Assembly: GCA_964409635.1 (NCBI GenBank)
Contig: CAYPEL010000012.1
Location: forward strand, 1 to 31,668
Source of the DNA: CAYPEL01 sp964409635
GTDB taxonomy: Bacteria > Pseudomonadota > Gammaproteobacteria > DSM-19610
DNA length: 31,668 nucleotides
Reading direction: 5' to 3'
Position 1 is the stretch's first letter. Each line of letters opens with the position of its first letter. The translations under genes and the position numbers were made by a program. The notes under the pieces were generated by a model. That model saw nothing but the letters and a program-made list of their open reading frames with translations. It did no database searches and was not told the DNA's origin. Positions 24,081-31,668 of this stretch are shown piece by piece.

Positions 24081-25655
24081 CTACTCGTTTTCGGCATCAC
24101 CGGCGCGAGCTCGTTGGGCGGCTAATTTTTTTATTTTCACACGCTCCAGTGCAGCCTGTATCGCCGCTTGTTTTTCACCCTTACCCTTAGCGGGCGAAGC
24201 TTTCAGCGCGCGTTTATGCTCAGCACGCCGTTCGGCTATTTCGCGTTTTTCACGCGCCAGTCTGGCTGCGTGAAATTCATGGCGCTGGCGAGCAATATCA
24301 GCTTTTTCGCGTTGCCGCTCCTGTTCCCAGATTTCGGTTTTGGCGAAGCGGTAATATTGCACCAGCGGAATATGGCTGGGACAGACCTGCGCGCAACAAC
24401 CGCATTCTATACAATCGAACAAATCATATTCCTGGATTTTATCGAAGGCACTGGTGTGTGCATACCAGAAAAGCTGTTGCGGTAACAATCCGGCCGGACA
24501 AACCTGGGTGCATTTTCCGCAGCGGATACAAGCCAGAGCCGGTGCGGGTTCCGGTGATTCAATGTGGGTTGTCGCTAACAGACAGTTAGTGGTTTTAATC
24601 ACGGGAATGTCGTCGCTGTGCAATCCAAAGCCCATCATCGGGCCGCCCATCAGTAAGCGATTGACGTTTGGCGTATAACCACCACAGAAATCGATTAATT
24701 GGCTGATCGGTGTGCCGATAAGTACTTCGAGATTTTGTGGCCGCGCCACCCCGCTGCCAGTGACAGTAACAATGCGTGATACCAAGGGCTCTTGATAAGC
24801 AGCCGCGCGGTAGACGGCGGCTACCGTACCCACATTATGGCAAACAATGCCTATATCTGTAGGCAGTCCGTTACTTGGAACCTCTTTGCCGGTCAGCGAG
24901 TAGATCAATTGTTTTTCACCACCGGCCGGATAAATGGTCGGCACGCTAATGACAGGAATATCTTTCTCAGCTAATTTTTCCAGTGTTTCAACCAGTGCCT
25001 GCCTGGCTTCCGGCATATTATCTTCTATGCCGATCACGCACTGCGCTGCGCCAAATGCATGGCGCATGATGCGCAGCCCTTCGATGACTTCTTCAGCGCG
25101 TACCCGCATCAGTGCTTCGTCACAACTGATATAGGGTTCGCATTCCGCTGCGTTAATGACGATCAGGTCGATGGATGTTTGCAGGCCCGAACTGCATTTA
25201 ACGGCAGCAGGAAAACCCGCGCCACCGAGTCCGACGATACCCGCTGCCATCACCCGCTGCCGGATCACGGCGGGTTCCATCTGCAGCGCGTCAGCCTTGT
25301 CGTGTGTGTTATACCAGCGGTCTTCAGCGTCTGTTTGGATGCGTATGCAAGTTGCCTTCATGCCGGAAGGGTGAGGCACGTTATAATCGCCAATGTCTGT
25401 TACGGTGCCCGAACTGGAAGCATGCACGGGCGCGCTGATATAGCCCGATGCTTTGGCTATGATTTCGCCTTTTGCGACACGCTGGCCTTTGTTAACTACA
25501 ACTTCCGCCGCCGTACCAATATGCTGGCAGACTGGAATAATCAGTTCCGCAGGCAGGGGCAGCGCCTGTACGGGTTCATGCAATGAGTCTGATTTGTGCG
25601 GTGCCAGCACGAGACCGCCGGGGATTGGCAGGGGCTTTTCAAGTAACGAAACCAT
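24081..25655 (-). CDS. rnfC: Rnf complex NADH/ferredoxin-binding subunit RnfC
   Basis: Peripheral subunit that carries the NADH and FMN site and two [4Fe-4S] clusters. The 524 residues show the N-terminal RnfC domain (GGLVLAPHKSDSLHEPVQALPLP) and a glycine-rich nucleotide-binding stretch, GIVGLGGAGFPAAVK. NAAECEPYISCDEALM follows. The two cluster motifs are CIRCGKCTQVCPAG (from about 376) and CIECGCCAQVCPSHIP (from about 415). The tail (about 440-524) is a short, highly charged helical extension rich in Lys, Arg, Glu and Ala, common in proteobacterial RnfC and variable in length. rnfB ends 100 nt upstream. Confidence 0.96.
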   Translation of the reverse strand: MVSLLEKPLPIPGGLVLAPHKSDSLHEPVQALPLPAELIIPVCQHIGTAAEVVVNKGQRVAKGEIIAKASGYISAPVHASSSGTVTDIGDYNVPHPSGMKATCIRIQTDAEDRWYNTHDKADALQMEPAVIRQRVMAAGIVGLGGAGFPAAVKCSSGLQTSIDLIVINAAECEPYISCDEALMRVRAEEVIEGLRIMRHAFGAAQCVIGIEDNMPEARQALVETLEKLAEKDIPVISVPTIYPAGGEKQLIYSLTGKEVPSNGLPTDIGIVCHNVGTVAAVYRAAAYQEPLVSRIVTVTGSGVARPQNLEVLIGTPISQLIDFCGGYTPNVNRLLMGGPMMGFGLHSDDIPVIKTTNCLLATTHIESPEPAPALACIRCGKCTQVCPAGLLPQQLFWYAHTSAFDKIQEYDLFDCIECGCCAQVCPSHIPLVQYYRFAKTEIWEQERQREKADIARQRHEFHAARLAREKREIAERRAEHKRALKASPAKGKGEKQAAIQAALERVKIKKLAAQRARAGDAENE

Positions 25656-25755
25656 AAGTCCCGCATTGTACCTGCCTGGCTTGAAAAATACCGCTGTAGT
25701 TCAAGCGGATTAATGGGTTATTTCAGTGTTCTGTGTGCGAGATCTGTGCCTTCGG

Positions 25756-26319
25756 TCAGGCTGTTGGGGAGCCGGTAAGCCCGCCATCTTTTTCCGGGAA
25801 AGGCCATTTCCAGTGACTGATATTTTTTTCCAGTGGCACCATTAGAATGCAATCGACCGGGCAGGGAGGCAGGCAAAGTTCACAGCCGGTGCATTCGGCT
25901 TCTATGATGGTATGCATTTGTTTAGCGGCGCCGAGAATGGCGTCGACCGGGCAGGCCTGGATGCAGAGCGTGCAGCCGATACAGGTTTGCTCGTCGATAA
26001 TGGCGACCGTCTTTTCCTTGTGTTCGCCGTGTTTATCATTGAGTGGCTTGGTATCGACGCCCAGTAAATCAGACAGTGCCTGGATGGTTACTTGGCCGCC
26101 GGGTGGGCATTGGTTAATGTCGGCTTCACCGGCCGCCATGGCTTCGGCGTACGGCCGGCAGCCCGCATAGGTGCATTGACCGCACTGGGTTTGCGGTAAC
26201 AAGGCATCAATTCGGTCGGCAATTGGATTGCTATCAACCTTGAAGCGTATCGCTGCAAAACCCAGCAACAACCCAAACAGGCCAGCAAGTATTCCAATGG
26301 CGAGAATTGCGCTCAGCAT
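25756..26319 (-). CDS. rnfB: Rnf complex ferredoxin subunit RnfB
   Basis: Iron-sulfur subunit that receives or donates electrons to ferredoxin. The 187 residues start with a hydrophobic anchor (MLSAILAIGILAGLFGLLLG). The four-cysteine cluster motif is C46-x2-C49-x4-C54-x16-C71. Two ferredoxin motifs follow: C113, C116, C119, C123 and C143, C146, C149, C153. The start is set at the ATG 26319, three bases beyond the rnfA stop. A longer frame from 26565 would run antisense-like through rnfA coding sequence and is rejected. Confidence 0.95.
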   Translation of the reverse strand: MLSAILAIGILAGLFGLLLGFAAIRFKVDSNPIADRIDALLPQTQCGQCTYAGCRPYAEAMAAGEADINQCPPGGQVTIQALSDLLGVDTKPLNDKHGEHKEKTVAIIDEQTCIGCTLCIQACPVDAILGAAKQMHTIIEAECTGCELCLPPCPVDCILMVPLEKNISHWKWPFPEKDGGLTGSPTA

Positions 26320-26321
26320 GA

Positions 26322-26903
26322 TCAGCTGTTGATCAGACCAGAGAAACCCATAAAGGCCAGCGACATCAGGCCAGCCGTAATCAGGCCAATGGCCGAACCA
26401 CGAAAAGGTAAGGGTACGTCGGCGGCATCGATGCGTTCGCGCATAGCGGCAAACAGAATCAGCACCATCGAGCAGCCAACAGCGGCGCCGAATCCGTAGA
26501 GCGCGGAGGCGAAGAAACCGTGGTGTTGCTGGACATTGAGCAAGGCGACACCGAGTACGGCACAATTTGTGGTTATCAAGGGTAGGAAAATACCCAGCAC
26601 CTGATGTAGCAGTGGGCTGGTTTTATGCACCACCATTTCCGTGAATTGAACCACCACGGCGATAACCAGTATAAAAGTAATCGTGCGCAGATATTCCAGT
26701 CCAAGCGGCGCCAGCAGGTATTGGTTGGCCAGGTAGCTGCACACCGATGACAAGGTCAACACAAAGGTGGTGGCCAGCGACATGCCGATCGCAGTTTCCA
26801 GCTTGCGCGACACACCCATAAACGGACACAGGCCGAGGAATTTCACCAGCACGAAATTATTGACCAGTATCGTGCTGATGAGTATGAGGCTGTATTCAGC
26901 CAT
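26322..26903 (-). CDS. rnfA: Rnf complex membrane subunit RnfA
   Basis: Integral membrane subunit paired with RnfE around the membrane iron centre. The 193 residues start MAEYSLILISTILVNNFVLVKFLGLCPFMGVSRKLETAIGM, with the conserved LGLCPFMGVS and later LPLITTNCAVLGVALLN cysteine half-helices. It is the first gene of the rnfABCDGE set, with all six subunits present and intact. The operon promoter should lie in the 261-nt gap 26904-27164, which also holds a hairpin just after metG. Confidence 0.96.
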   Translation of the reverse strand: MAEYSLILISTILVNNFVLVKFLGLCPFMGVSRKLETAIGMSLATTFVLTLSSVCSYLANQYLLAPLGLEYLRTITFILVIAVVVQFTEMVVHKTSPLLHQVLGIFLPLITTNCAVLGVALLNVQQHHGFFASALYGFGAAVGCSMVLILFAAMRERIDAADVPLPFRGSAIGLITAGLMSLAFMGFSGLINS

Positions 26904-27089
26904 CAGTGATCAGGGTTTTATTTTTCATTTATTAATAATGCGGTTGCTAGTGTTATTAAGCAAGATTTGCCGTGGATTCATAGGGGAAAAATCGAATTTT
27001 GATCGTATTAACTGGTTGATGGATAAGCCAAGCAAGACTGTTTTCATCACGCAGATTAAACTCGTTACCCTGATGAAAAACATGCAATC

Positions 27090-27113
27090 CCCTCTCCCTC
27101 CGGAGGGTGAGGG
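27090..27113. terminator. hairpin downstream of metG
   Basis: CCCTCTCCCTCC (27090-27101) faces GGAGGGTGAGGG (27102-27113) with one mismatch and essentially no loop. CCCTCTCCC-type palindromes are common intergenic repeats in proteobacteria. It lacks a T-tract, so termination is only a possibility. The rest of the 26904-27164 gap shows nothing I can identify. Confidence 0.4.
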
Positions 27114-27164
27114 CCAGGGAGCCAAGATTTACCGCTAACATTAGTCACAGAAATTATTCTGGTC

Positions 27165-29192
27165 TTATTTAACCTTCATACCCGGCTGTGCGCCCTCATG
27201 CGGTTCAAGAATAAATAAATCTTTACCGCCAGGGCCAGCAGCTAACACCATCCCTTCGGAAACACCAAAACGCATTTTGCGCGGCGCCAGATTGGCAACC
27301 ATAACCGTGTGCTTGCCTACCAGGTCTTCCGGCGCATAGGCGCTTTTAATCCCGGCAAAAACATGCCGCGTTTCACCGCCAATATCCAGTGTCAGTCGCA
27401 ACAATTTATCGGCTTTTTCAACCGCTTCAGCCTTGACGATTTTGGCAATGCGCAAATCAATTTTTGCAAACTCATCAAAGCTGATGGTTTCGCCGATCGG
27501 GTCATCGGCGAGTGGCCCACTAACAGGTTTTGCAGCTGATAATTCGGTCAGGCTGTCTTTTGATGCGTCAATCATGGCGGTGATGGCCTCGGGTTCAATG
27601 CGCTTGGCAAGGTGTTTGAATTTATTTAGGTGCGTCGGAAAACGATCAAGATCACGCCACACAAAATCGTGATCCATGCCAAACAATTCGTGCGCGGCGC
27701 GTTTAGTGATACCCGGGATAATCGGTGTGAGCAGAACGGACAGGCAGTAAAACCCGTGCATAATGCGTGAACAGATTTTATGCAGAGCCTCTTTTTGTCC
27801 CGGATCTTTGGCCAGTTTCCAGGGTTCGTGTTCATCGAAGTACTGGTTGATTTGATCGGCATATTTCATGATTTCACGTATCACCTGACTGAATTCACGC
27901 GCTTCGTAGTGCTGTGAAATCGTTTGGGTAGTGTCGCGGACGCCGTCTATATAGTGCTTTTTTTCAGCCGCATCGTCTGTGAATTCATCAATGCCAAGTA
28001 ATTCCCCACTAAACTGCTTAACAATGAAATTCGCGGTGCGGCTGGCGATGTTGACATACTTTCCGACTAGATCGCTGTTAACGCGCTGCGAGAAATCATC
28101 CAGATTTAAATCCAGATCATCGATGCCGTTACCCAGCTTGGCGGCAAAGTAATAGCGCAAGTATTCCGGATCCAGATGATCCAGCCAGGTGCGGGCTTTG
28201 ATAAAGGTGCCGCGCGATTTGGACATTTTCTGGTTGTTAACAGTTAAGAAACCGTGCGCAAAAACTCCAGTGGGTGTCCGGAAGCCCGCGCCGGTTAACA
28301 TGGCGGGCCAGAACAGGGCATGAAAGCGGATAATATCTTTACCAATGAAATGATAGAGTTCGGTTTTGCTGTCCTTACCCCAATAGGCATCAAAGTCCAG
28401 ATTCTTTTTTGCGCAGAGTTGTTTGAAACTGGCCATGTAACCAATAGGCGCATCCATCCAGACATAAAAATATTTGCCTGGAGCGTCGGGGATTTCAAAA
28501 CCGAAGTAGGGCGCATTGCGGGAGATATCCCACTCGCGCAAACCTTCCTCGATCCATTCGTTCAGTTTGTTGGAAACCGCACCTTGTACGTGACCGGCTT
28601 GCAGCCATTTGCGTAACATGTCTTCAAAATCGTTGAGCTTAAAGAAGTACTGCAAGGACTCTTTTTCTACCGGTTTGGCGCCGGACACGGCAGATTTTGC
28701 ATTTTTTAACTCAGTGGGTGAATAGGTCGCGCCGCATACTTCGCAATTGTCTCCATATTGATCGGCAGCACCGCATTTGGGGCATTCACCTTTAATGAAC
28801 CGATCCGGCAAGAACATCTCTTTTTCCGGGTCGTAGGCCTGGGTAATGGTTGCGGTGGAAATGTGCCCGGCGTCTTTGTTGCGCAGGTAGATGGTCTCGG
28901 CCAGTTCCCGGTTTTCATCTGAATGCGTGCTGGCATAATGATCAAAGCCGATCATGAAATCGGAAAAATCAGCGCGGTGTTGCTTGTCGACAGCCGCAAT
29001 TAATTGCTCGGGTGAAATGCCTTCCTGTTGCGCACGCAGCATGATGGGCGTGCCGTGGGCATCGTCGGCACAGACGTACCAGCAGGTATGGCCACGCATT
29101 TTCTGGAAACGCACCCAGATATCGGTCTGGATATATTCGACCAAATGGCCGATGTGGATCGGGCCGTTGGCGTAAGGCAGCGCGCTGGTGAC
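27165..29192 (-). CDS. metG: methionine-tRNA ligase, N-terminus lost in gap
   Basis: Charges tRNA(Met). 675 codons are visible, from VTSALPYANGPIHIGHLVEYIQ to the stop. The first dozen or so residues and the start codon fall in the 100-N gap. The HIGH motif (PIHIGH), the zinc knuckle CPKCG...CEVCGATY, FIGKDIIRFHALFWPAML, the KMSKS motif (NNQKMSKSRGTFI) and the C-terminal EMAP/OB-fold tRNA-binding domain (DLRIAKIVKAEAVEKADKLLRL... LAPRKMRFGVSEGM) are all present. This is the long dimeric form. Any reading frame drawn through the N into the other side is an artefact. It is divergent from mrp, as in E. coli. Confidence 0.96.
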   Translation of the reverse strand, partial: VTSALPYANGPIHIGHLVEYIQTDIWVRFQKMRGHTCWYVCADDAHGTPIMLRAQQEGISPEQLIAAVDKQHRADFSDFMIGFDHYASTHSDENRELAETIYLRNKDAGHISTATITQAYDPEKEMFLPDRFIKGECPKCGAADQYGDNCEVCGATYSPTELKNAKSAVSGAKPVEKESLQYFFKLNDFEDMLRKWLQAGHVQGAVSNKLNEWIEEGLREWDISRNAPYFGFEIPDAPGKYFYVWMDAPIGYMASFKQLCAKKNLDFDAYWGKDSKTELYHFIGKDIIRFHALFWPAMLTGAGFRTPTGVFAHGFLTVNNQKMSKSRGTFIKARTWLDHLDPEYLRYYFAAKLGNGIDDLDLNLDDFSQRVNSDLVGKYVNIASRTANFIVKQFSGELLGIDEFTDDAAEKKHYIDGVRDTTQTISQHYEAREFSQVIREIMKYADQINQYFDEHEPWKLAKDPGQKEALHKICSRIMHGFYCLSVLLTPIIPGITKRAAHELFGMDHDFVWRDLDRFPTHLNKFKHLAKRIEPEAITAMIDASKDSLTELSAAKPVSGPLADDPIGETISFDEFAKIDLRIAKIVKAEAVEKADKLLRLTLDIGGETRHVFAGIKSAYAPEDLVGKHTVMVANLAPRKMRFGVSEGMVLAAGPGGKDLFILEPHEGAQPGMKVK

Positions 29193-29292
29193 NNNNNNNN
29201 NNNNNNNNNNNNNNNNNNNNNNNNNNNNNNNNNNNNNNNNNNNNNNNNNNNNNNNNNNNNNNNNNNNNNNNNNNNNNNNNNNNNNNNNNNNN
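29193..29292. other. assembly gap of 100 N at the metG 5' end
   Basis: Exactly 100 N. Unlike the gap in hvfA, the flanks share no repeat. It hides the start of metG and part of the metG-mrp intergenic region. Confidence 0.99.
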
Positions 29293-29374
29293 TTGTGTAC
29301 AATCGCCGGTTGCAAATTTTCAGATATTTCCAGTCCGGCCAGCCGGTTACTGGAACCCAGAGGACACCATCAAC

Positions 29375-30466
29375 ATGGCCGACGTCACCGAAGCAATAGT
29401 CGAAGCGAAACTGAAAGAATACATCGATCCATTTCTTGAGAAGGATCTGGTAAGCACCAAAATGCTGCGCAAAACCACCATCGAAGGAGATCAGGTGCTG
29501 GTTGACGTGGTGCTGGGTTTTCCTGCTAAGAGTTACCAGGAAGAACTGGCAGCCAAACTGAAAGAGATAATCGAATCCATCGATGGCGTCAGTAAGGCGC
29601 GCGCCAATGTGAGTTTTGCTATTCAGGCGCACTCGGTTCAAAAAGGCGTTAAAACCATTGATGGTATCAAGAACATTATCGCTGTCGCTTCCGGAAAGGG
29701 TGGCGTCGGTAAATCCACGACGGCAACTAATATGGCGTTGGCACTATCAGCTGAAGGTGCCAAGGTCGGGATACTGGATGCAGATATCTATGGCCCGAGT
29801 CAGCCGCGTATGATGGGTATAACCGGCAAGCCTGAATCTAAAGACGGCAAGACATTGGAACCGATGGTCAATTTCAACATCCAGACCATGTCGATAGGTT
29901 TCCTGGTCGACGAAGAAACACCGATGATCTGGCGCGGCCCAATGGTGACTCAGGCATTGCAGCAGTTACTGGGCGATACCAACTGGCATGACCTGGATTA
30001 TCTAGTGGTTGACCTGCCGCCAGGTACCGGTGATGTACAGCTGACGCTGGCACAACAGGTTCCGGTCAGTGGTGCTGTTATTGTCACCACACCTCAAGAC
30101 ATCGCACTCTTAGATGCCCGTAAAGGTCTCAAGATGTTCGAGAAGGTCGAAGTGCCGGTGCTGGGTATTATTGAGAACATGAGTATCCATATCTGCAGCG
30201 AGTGTGGCCACGAAGAACATATCTTCGGCGAAGGCGGTGGCCAGCGTATGTCGGAAGAAAACGATGTGGATTTCCTGGGTGCCTTACCGCTGGACAAGAC
30301 CATCCGCGAAGAAGTTGACAATGGCCGGCCATCGGTGGTTTCCAATCCAGAAGGCCGGATTGCCCAGATTTACCGGGATATCGCCCGGCGTACTGCAGCC
30401 AAGCTATCGCTGAAAACTAAAAATTACGCTGCCAAATTCCCACAAATCGTTATCGAAAATAACTAA
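29375..30466 (+). CDS. mrp: iron-sulfur cluster carrier protein Mrp/ApbC
   Basis: P-loop ATPase that binds and transfers Fe-S clusters in the cytoplasm. The 363 residues have an N-terminal MIP18/DUF59 domain (about 1-88) and a ParA/Mrp domain. The deviant Walker A is GKGGVGKST (about 107-115). Later motifs are GILDADIYGPSQPRM, DYLVVDLPPGTGDVQLTLAQ and the cluster-ligating C274-x2-C277 (ICSECG). AGAGGA precedes the ATG. A TACAAT at 29298-29303 could be a -10 box whose -35 lies in the gap. Confidence 0.96.
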   Translation: MADVTEAIVEAKLKEYIDPFLEKDLVSTKMLRKTTIEGDQVLVDVVLGFPAKSYQEELAAKLKEIIESIDGVSKARANVSFAIQAHSVQKGVKTIDGIKNIIAVASGKGGVGKSTTATNMALALSAEGAKVGILDADIYGPSQPRMMGITGKPESKDGKTLEPMVNFNIQTMSIGFLVDEETPMIWRGPMVTQALQQLLGDTNWHDLDYLVVDLPPGTGDVQLTLAQQVPVSGAVIVTTPQDIALLDARKGLKMFEKVEVPVLGIIENMSIHICSECGHEEHIFGEGGGQRMSEENDVDFLGALPLDKTIREEVDNGRPSVVSNPEGRIAQIYRDIARRTAAKLSLKTKNYAAKFPQIVIENN

Positions 30467-30485
30467 ACAGTGTTACTAACACCCC

Positions 30486-30543
30486 GTAGGGTGGGTGAAT
30501 CCCACCAAACGCTGCGGCGTAAAGTGGATTTCACCCACCCTAC
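30486..30543. repeat. GTAGGGTGGG-type palindromic repeat
   Basis: The 14-bp arm 30486-30499 is the exact reverse complement of 30530-30543, with a 30-nt centre. The arm core GTAGGGTGGG is shared with the element at 13050-13108. It occupies the mrp-dcd gap. Confidence 0.75.
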
Positions 30544-30597
30544 AAGACGTTTACGACACCTCCCCGGGAGAGGGGTAAAAAAGACGCCCACTTTTTT

Positions 30598-30603
30598 TAT
30601 AAT
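30598..30603 (+). promoter_or_regulatory. candidate -10 box for dcd
   Basis: A perfect TATAAT lies 48 nt before the dcd ATG, after a T-run (30592-30598). No good -35 hexamer is found at the right distance. A preceding AAAAAAG (30577-30583) and CTTTTTT (30591-30597) can pair, so the stretch may instead help end mrp transcription. Confidence 0.35.
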
Positions 30604-30651
30604 TAATTTCCCGGTATCTTTCCCACTCGCTAAACTCAGGAAGCACAAACC

Positions 30652-31221
30652 ATGTCGATAAAATCCGACACATGGATACGCCGCATGGCCAAAGAGCAGG
30701 GCATGATTGAGCCTTTTATCTCCGGCCAGATACGGGAACACGAGGATATCGGCCGGGTAATATCCTACGGCACCTCAAGCTACGGCTACGATATCCGCTG
30801 TGCCGACGAATTTAAGATCTTCACCAACATTAATTCGGCCATCGTTGATCCGAAGAACTTCGATGACAACAGCTTCGTCGATGTAAAGGCTGATATTTGC
30901 ATCATCCCGCCGAATTCTTTCGCCCTGGCCCGGACAGTGGAATACTTCCGGATCCCCCGCAGCGTGTTGACCATCTGTCTCGGTAAATCCACCTATGCCC
31001 GCTGCGGTATCATCGTCAACGTCACCCCGCTGGAACCGGAATGGGAAGGCCACGTCACACTGGAGTTTTCTAATACCACCCCATTACCGGCAAAAATCTA
31101 CGCCAATGAAGGTGTGGCGCAAGTACTGTTTTTTGAATCGGATGAAATCTGCGAAACGTCCTATAAAGATCGTGGTGGCAAGTACCAAGGGCAACAGGGC
31201 GTTACTTTGCCAAAAGCGTGA
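30652..31221 (+). CDS. dcd: dCTP deaminase
   Basis: Deaminates dCTP to dUTP, supplying dUMP for thymidylate synthesis. The 189 residues are close to the 193 of E. coli. Conserved stretches are ISYGTSSYGYDIRCADEFKIF, the KSTYARCGIIVNVTPLEPEWEGHVTLEFSN core with the probable catalytic E138, and the C-terminal YANEGVAQVLFF and KYQGQQGVTLP. AGGAAG (30638-30643) lies 8 bases before the ATG. Transcription is in the same direction as mrp. Confidence 0.96.
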   Translation: MSIKSDTWIRRMAKEQGMIEPFISGQIREHEDIGRVISYGTSSYGYDIRCADEFKIFTNINSAIVDPKNFDDNSFVDVKADICIIPPNSFALARTVEYFRIPRSVLTICLGKSTYARCGIIVNVTPLEPEWEGHVTLEFSNTTPLPAKIYANEGVAQVLFFESDEICETSYKDRGGKYQGQQGVTLPKA

Positions 31222-31439
31222 TGAGAAGGTCTGAAATAATCCGCTTCCTGCCGTTCGGCGATATCTTCGACTGCCAAGATTGTTATCTAGTTTCTGTCAA
31301 GTCTCCAAGCGGTCACTCCGGCACGCCACCCCCTGGCCATTATTTACATCCTTGTAAAAGTGCTGGATCATAGCCTATCTGTTAACTGGAAATAGGTAAA
31401 CTGTCCCTAGAATTCCCTAACACTCAATCGATCTAAATA

Positions 31440-31668
31440 ATGCAAATACCAGAAAAAGAAAAAACGAAGCCCAAAAGACGTATTTGGCCAACGCTAGTCA
31501 CACTTACCGTCATAACGTTATTGATTGCGCTCGCCATTTTATCTCTCCCTCGCAGCTTTCCAACAGACTTTTCTGTTGTCGGAAAAGGCAGCAATGCGGT
31601 GGTTCTTATCTATGATCCCAACATACTTCAGAGCAACCAAACGACGTCAGCTATGAATGCAGTAAGAG
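31440..31668 (+). CDS. membrane-anchored protein of unknown function, truncated by window edge
   Basis: An open frame from ATG 31440 runs 76 codons to the window end without a stop. It starts with a short Lys-rich cytoplasmic stretch (MQIPEKEKTKPKRR). One membrane segment follows (about WPTLVTLTVITLLIALAIL), and then an external part with VVGKGSNAVVLIYDPN. This is the topology of a type II anchored protein. The family cannot be told from this piece. The 218-nt gap after dcd (31222-31439) shows no other gene. Confidence 0.6.
   Translation, partial: MQIPEKEKTKPKRRIWPTLVTLTVITLLIALAILSLPRSFPTDFSVVGKGSNAVVLIYDPNILQSNQTTSAMNAVR

Noticed and set aside
26320..26565. N-terminal extension of RnfB
   Set aside because: The extra codons overlap the rnfA coding sequence in another frame and precede the normal MLSAIL membrane anchor.
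29000..29641. Minus-strand reading frames running through the N of the metG gap into mrp
   Set aside because: They exist only because N is translated as X. The true metG frame stops being readable at 29192.

Overview
The window looks like a scaffold from a gammaproteobacterium, probably a draft or metagenome assembly because it carries two placeholder gaps of exactly 100 N. The evidence is gene order and family type: miaA-hfq-hflX-hflK-hflC-(DUF2065)-hisZ-purA, a complete rnfABCDGE-nth block, a DUF1841 gene and a divergent metG/mrp pair. The species cannot be named from this sequence. There are no tRNA, rRNA or CRISPR loci, and no gene-free stretch exceeds 300 bases.

Layout. 1-7935 (+): a 103-bp palindromic element, then miaA, hfq, hflX, hflK, hflC, a small DUF2065 membrane gene, hisZ and purA. 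8201-12965 (+): a signalling operon of a TonB-dependent receptor, a periplasmic YfiR/DUF4154 protein and a membrane CHASE8-like/HAMP/GGDEF/EAL protein. 13117-20267 (-): a copper-themed block. Read in transcription order it is an EGKCG-repeat RiPP metallophore precursor (HvfA type), its MNIO/DUF692 maturase (HvfB/BufB type), the DUF2063 partner (HvfC/BufC type), a DoxX-family membrane protein (HvfX/BufD type), a Cu(+)-type P-ATPase (CopA) and a transaldolase overlapping copA by ATGA. 20418-26903 (-): DUF1841, nth and the Rnf complex. 27165-31221: metG (-, 5' end lost in a gap), mrp (+) and dcd (+). A membrane-anchored protein of unknown function runs off the right edge.

The most interesting part is 17236-20384. 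The precursor is split in the assembly by 100 N flanked by two identical 55-bp copies. Removing the N and one copy restores a single in-frame ORF of 140 codons plus stop. The restored peptide has a Sec signal, seven GKCG cysteine motifs (six of them EGKCG) and, unusually, two canonical EF-hand loops between the cysteine clusters. Upstream are a perfect Shine-Dalgarno, an 8-bp inverted repeat and an ECF/sigma-E-like promoter candidate. Between the DUF2063 and DoxX genes lies a 177-bp MITE-like palindrome that supplies the last codons and stop of the DUF2063 gene. The HvfA/bufferin family itself is established. The EF-hand hybrid precursor and its direct linkage to CopA are what merit attention.

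The second point of interest is the receptor-YfiR-GGDEF/EAL operon. It resembles the YfiBNR c-di-GMP system, but a TonB-dependent receptor takes the place of the outer-membrane lipoprotein and an EAL domain has been added.
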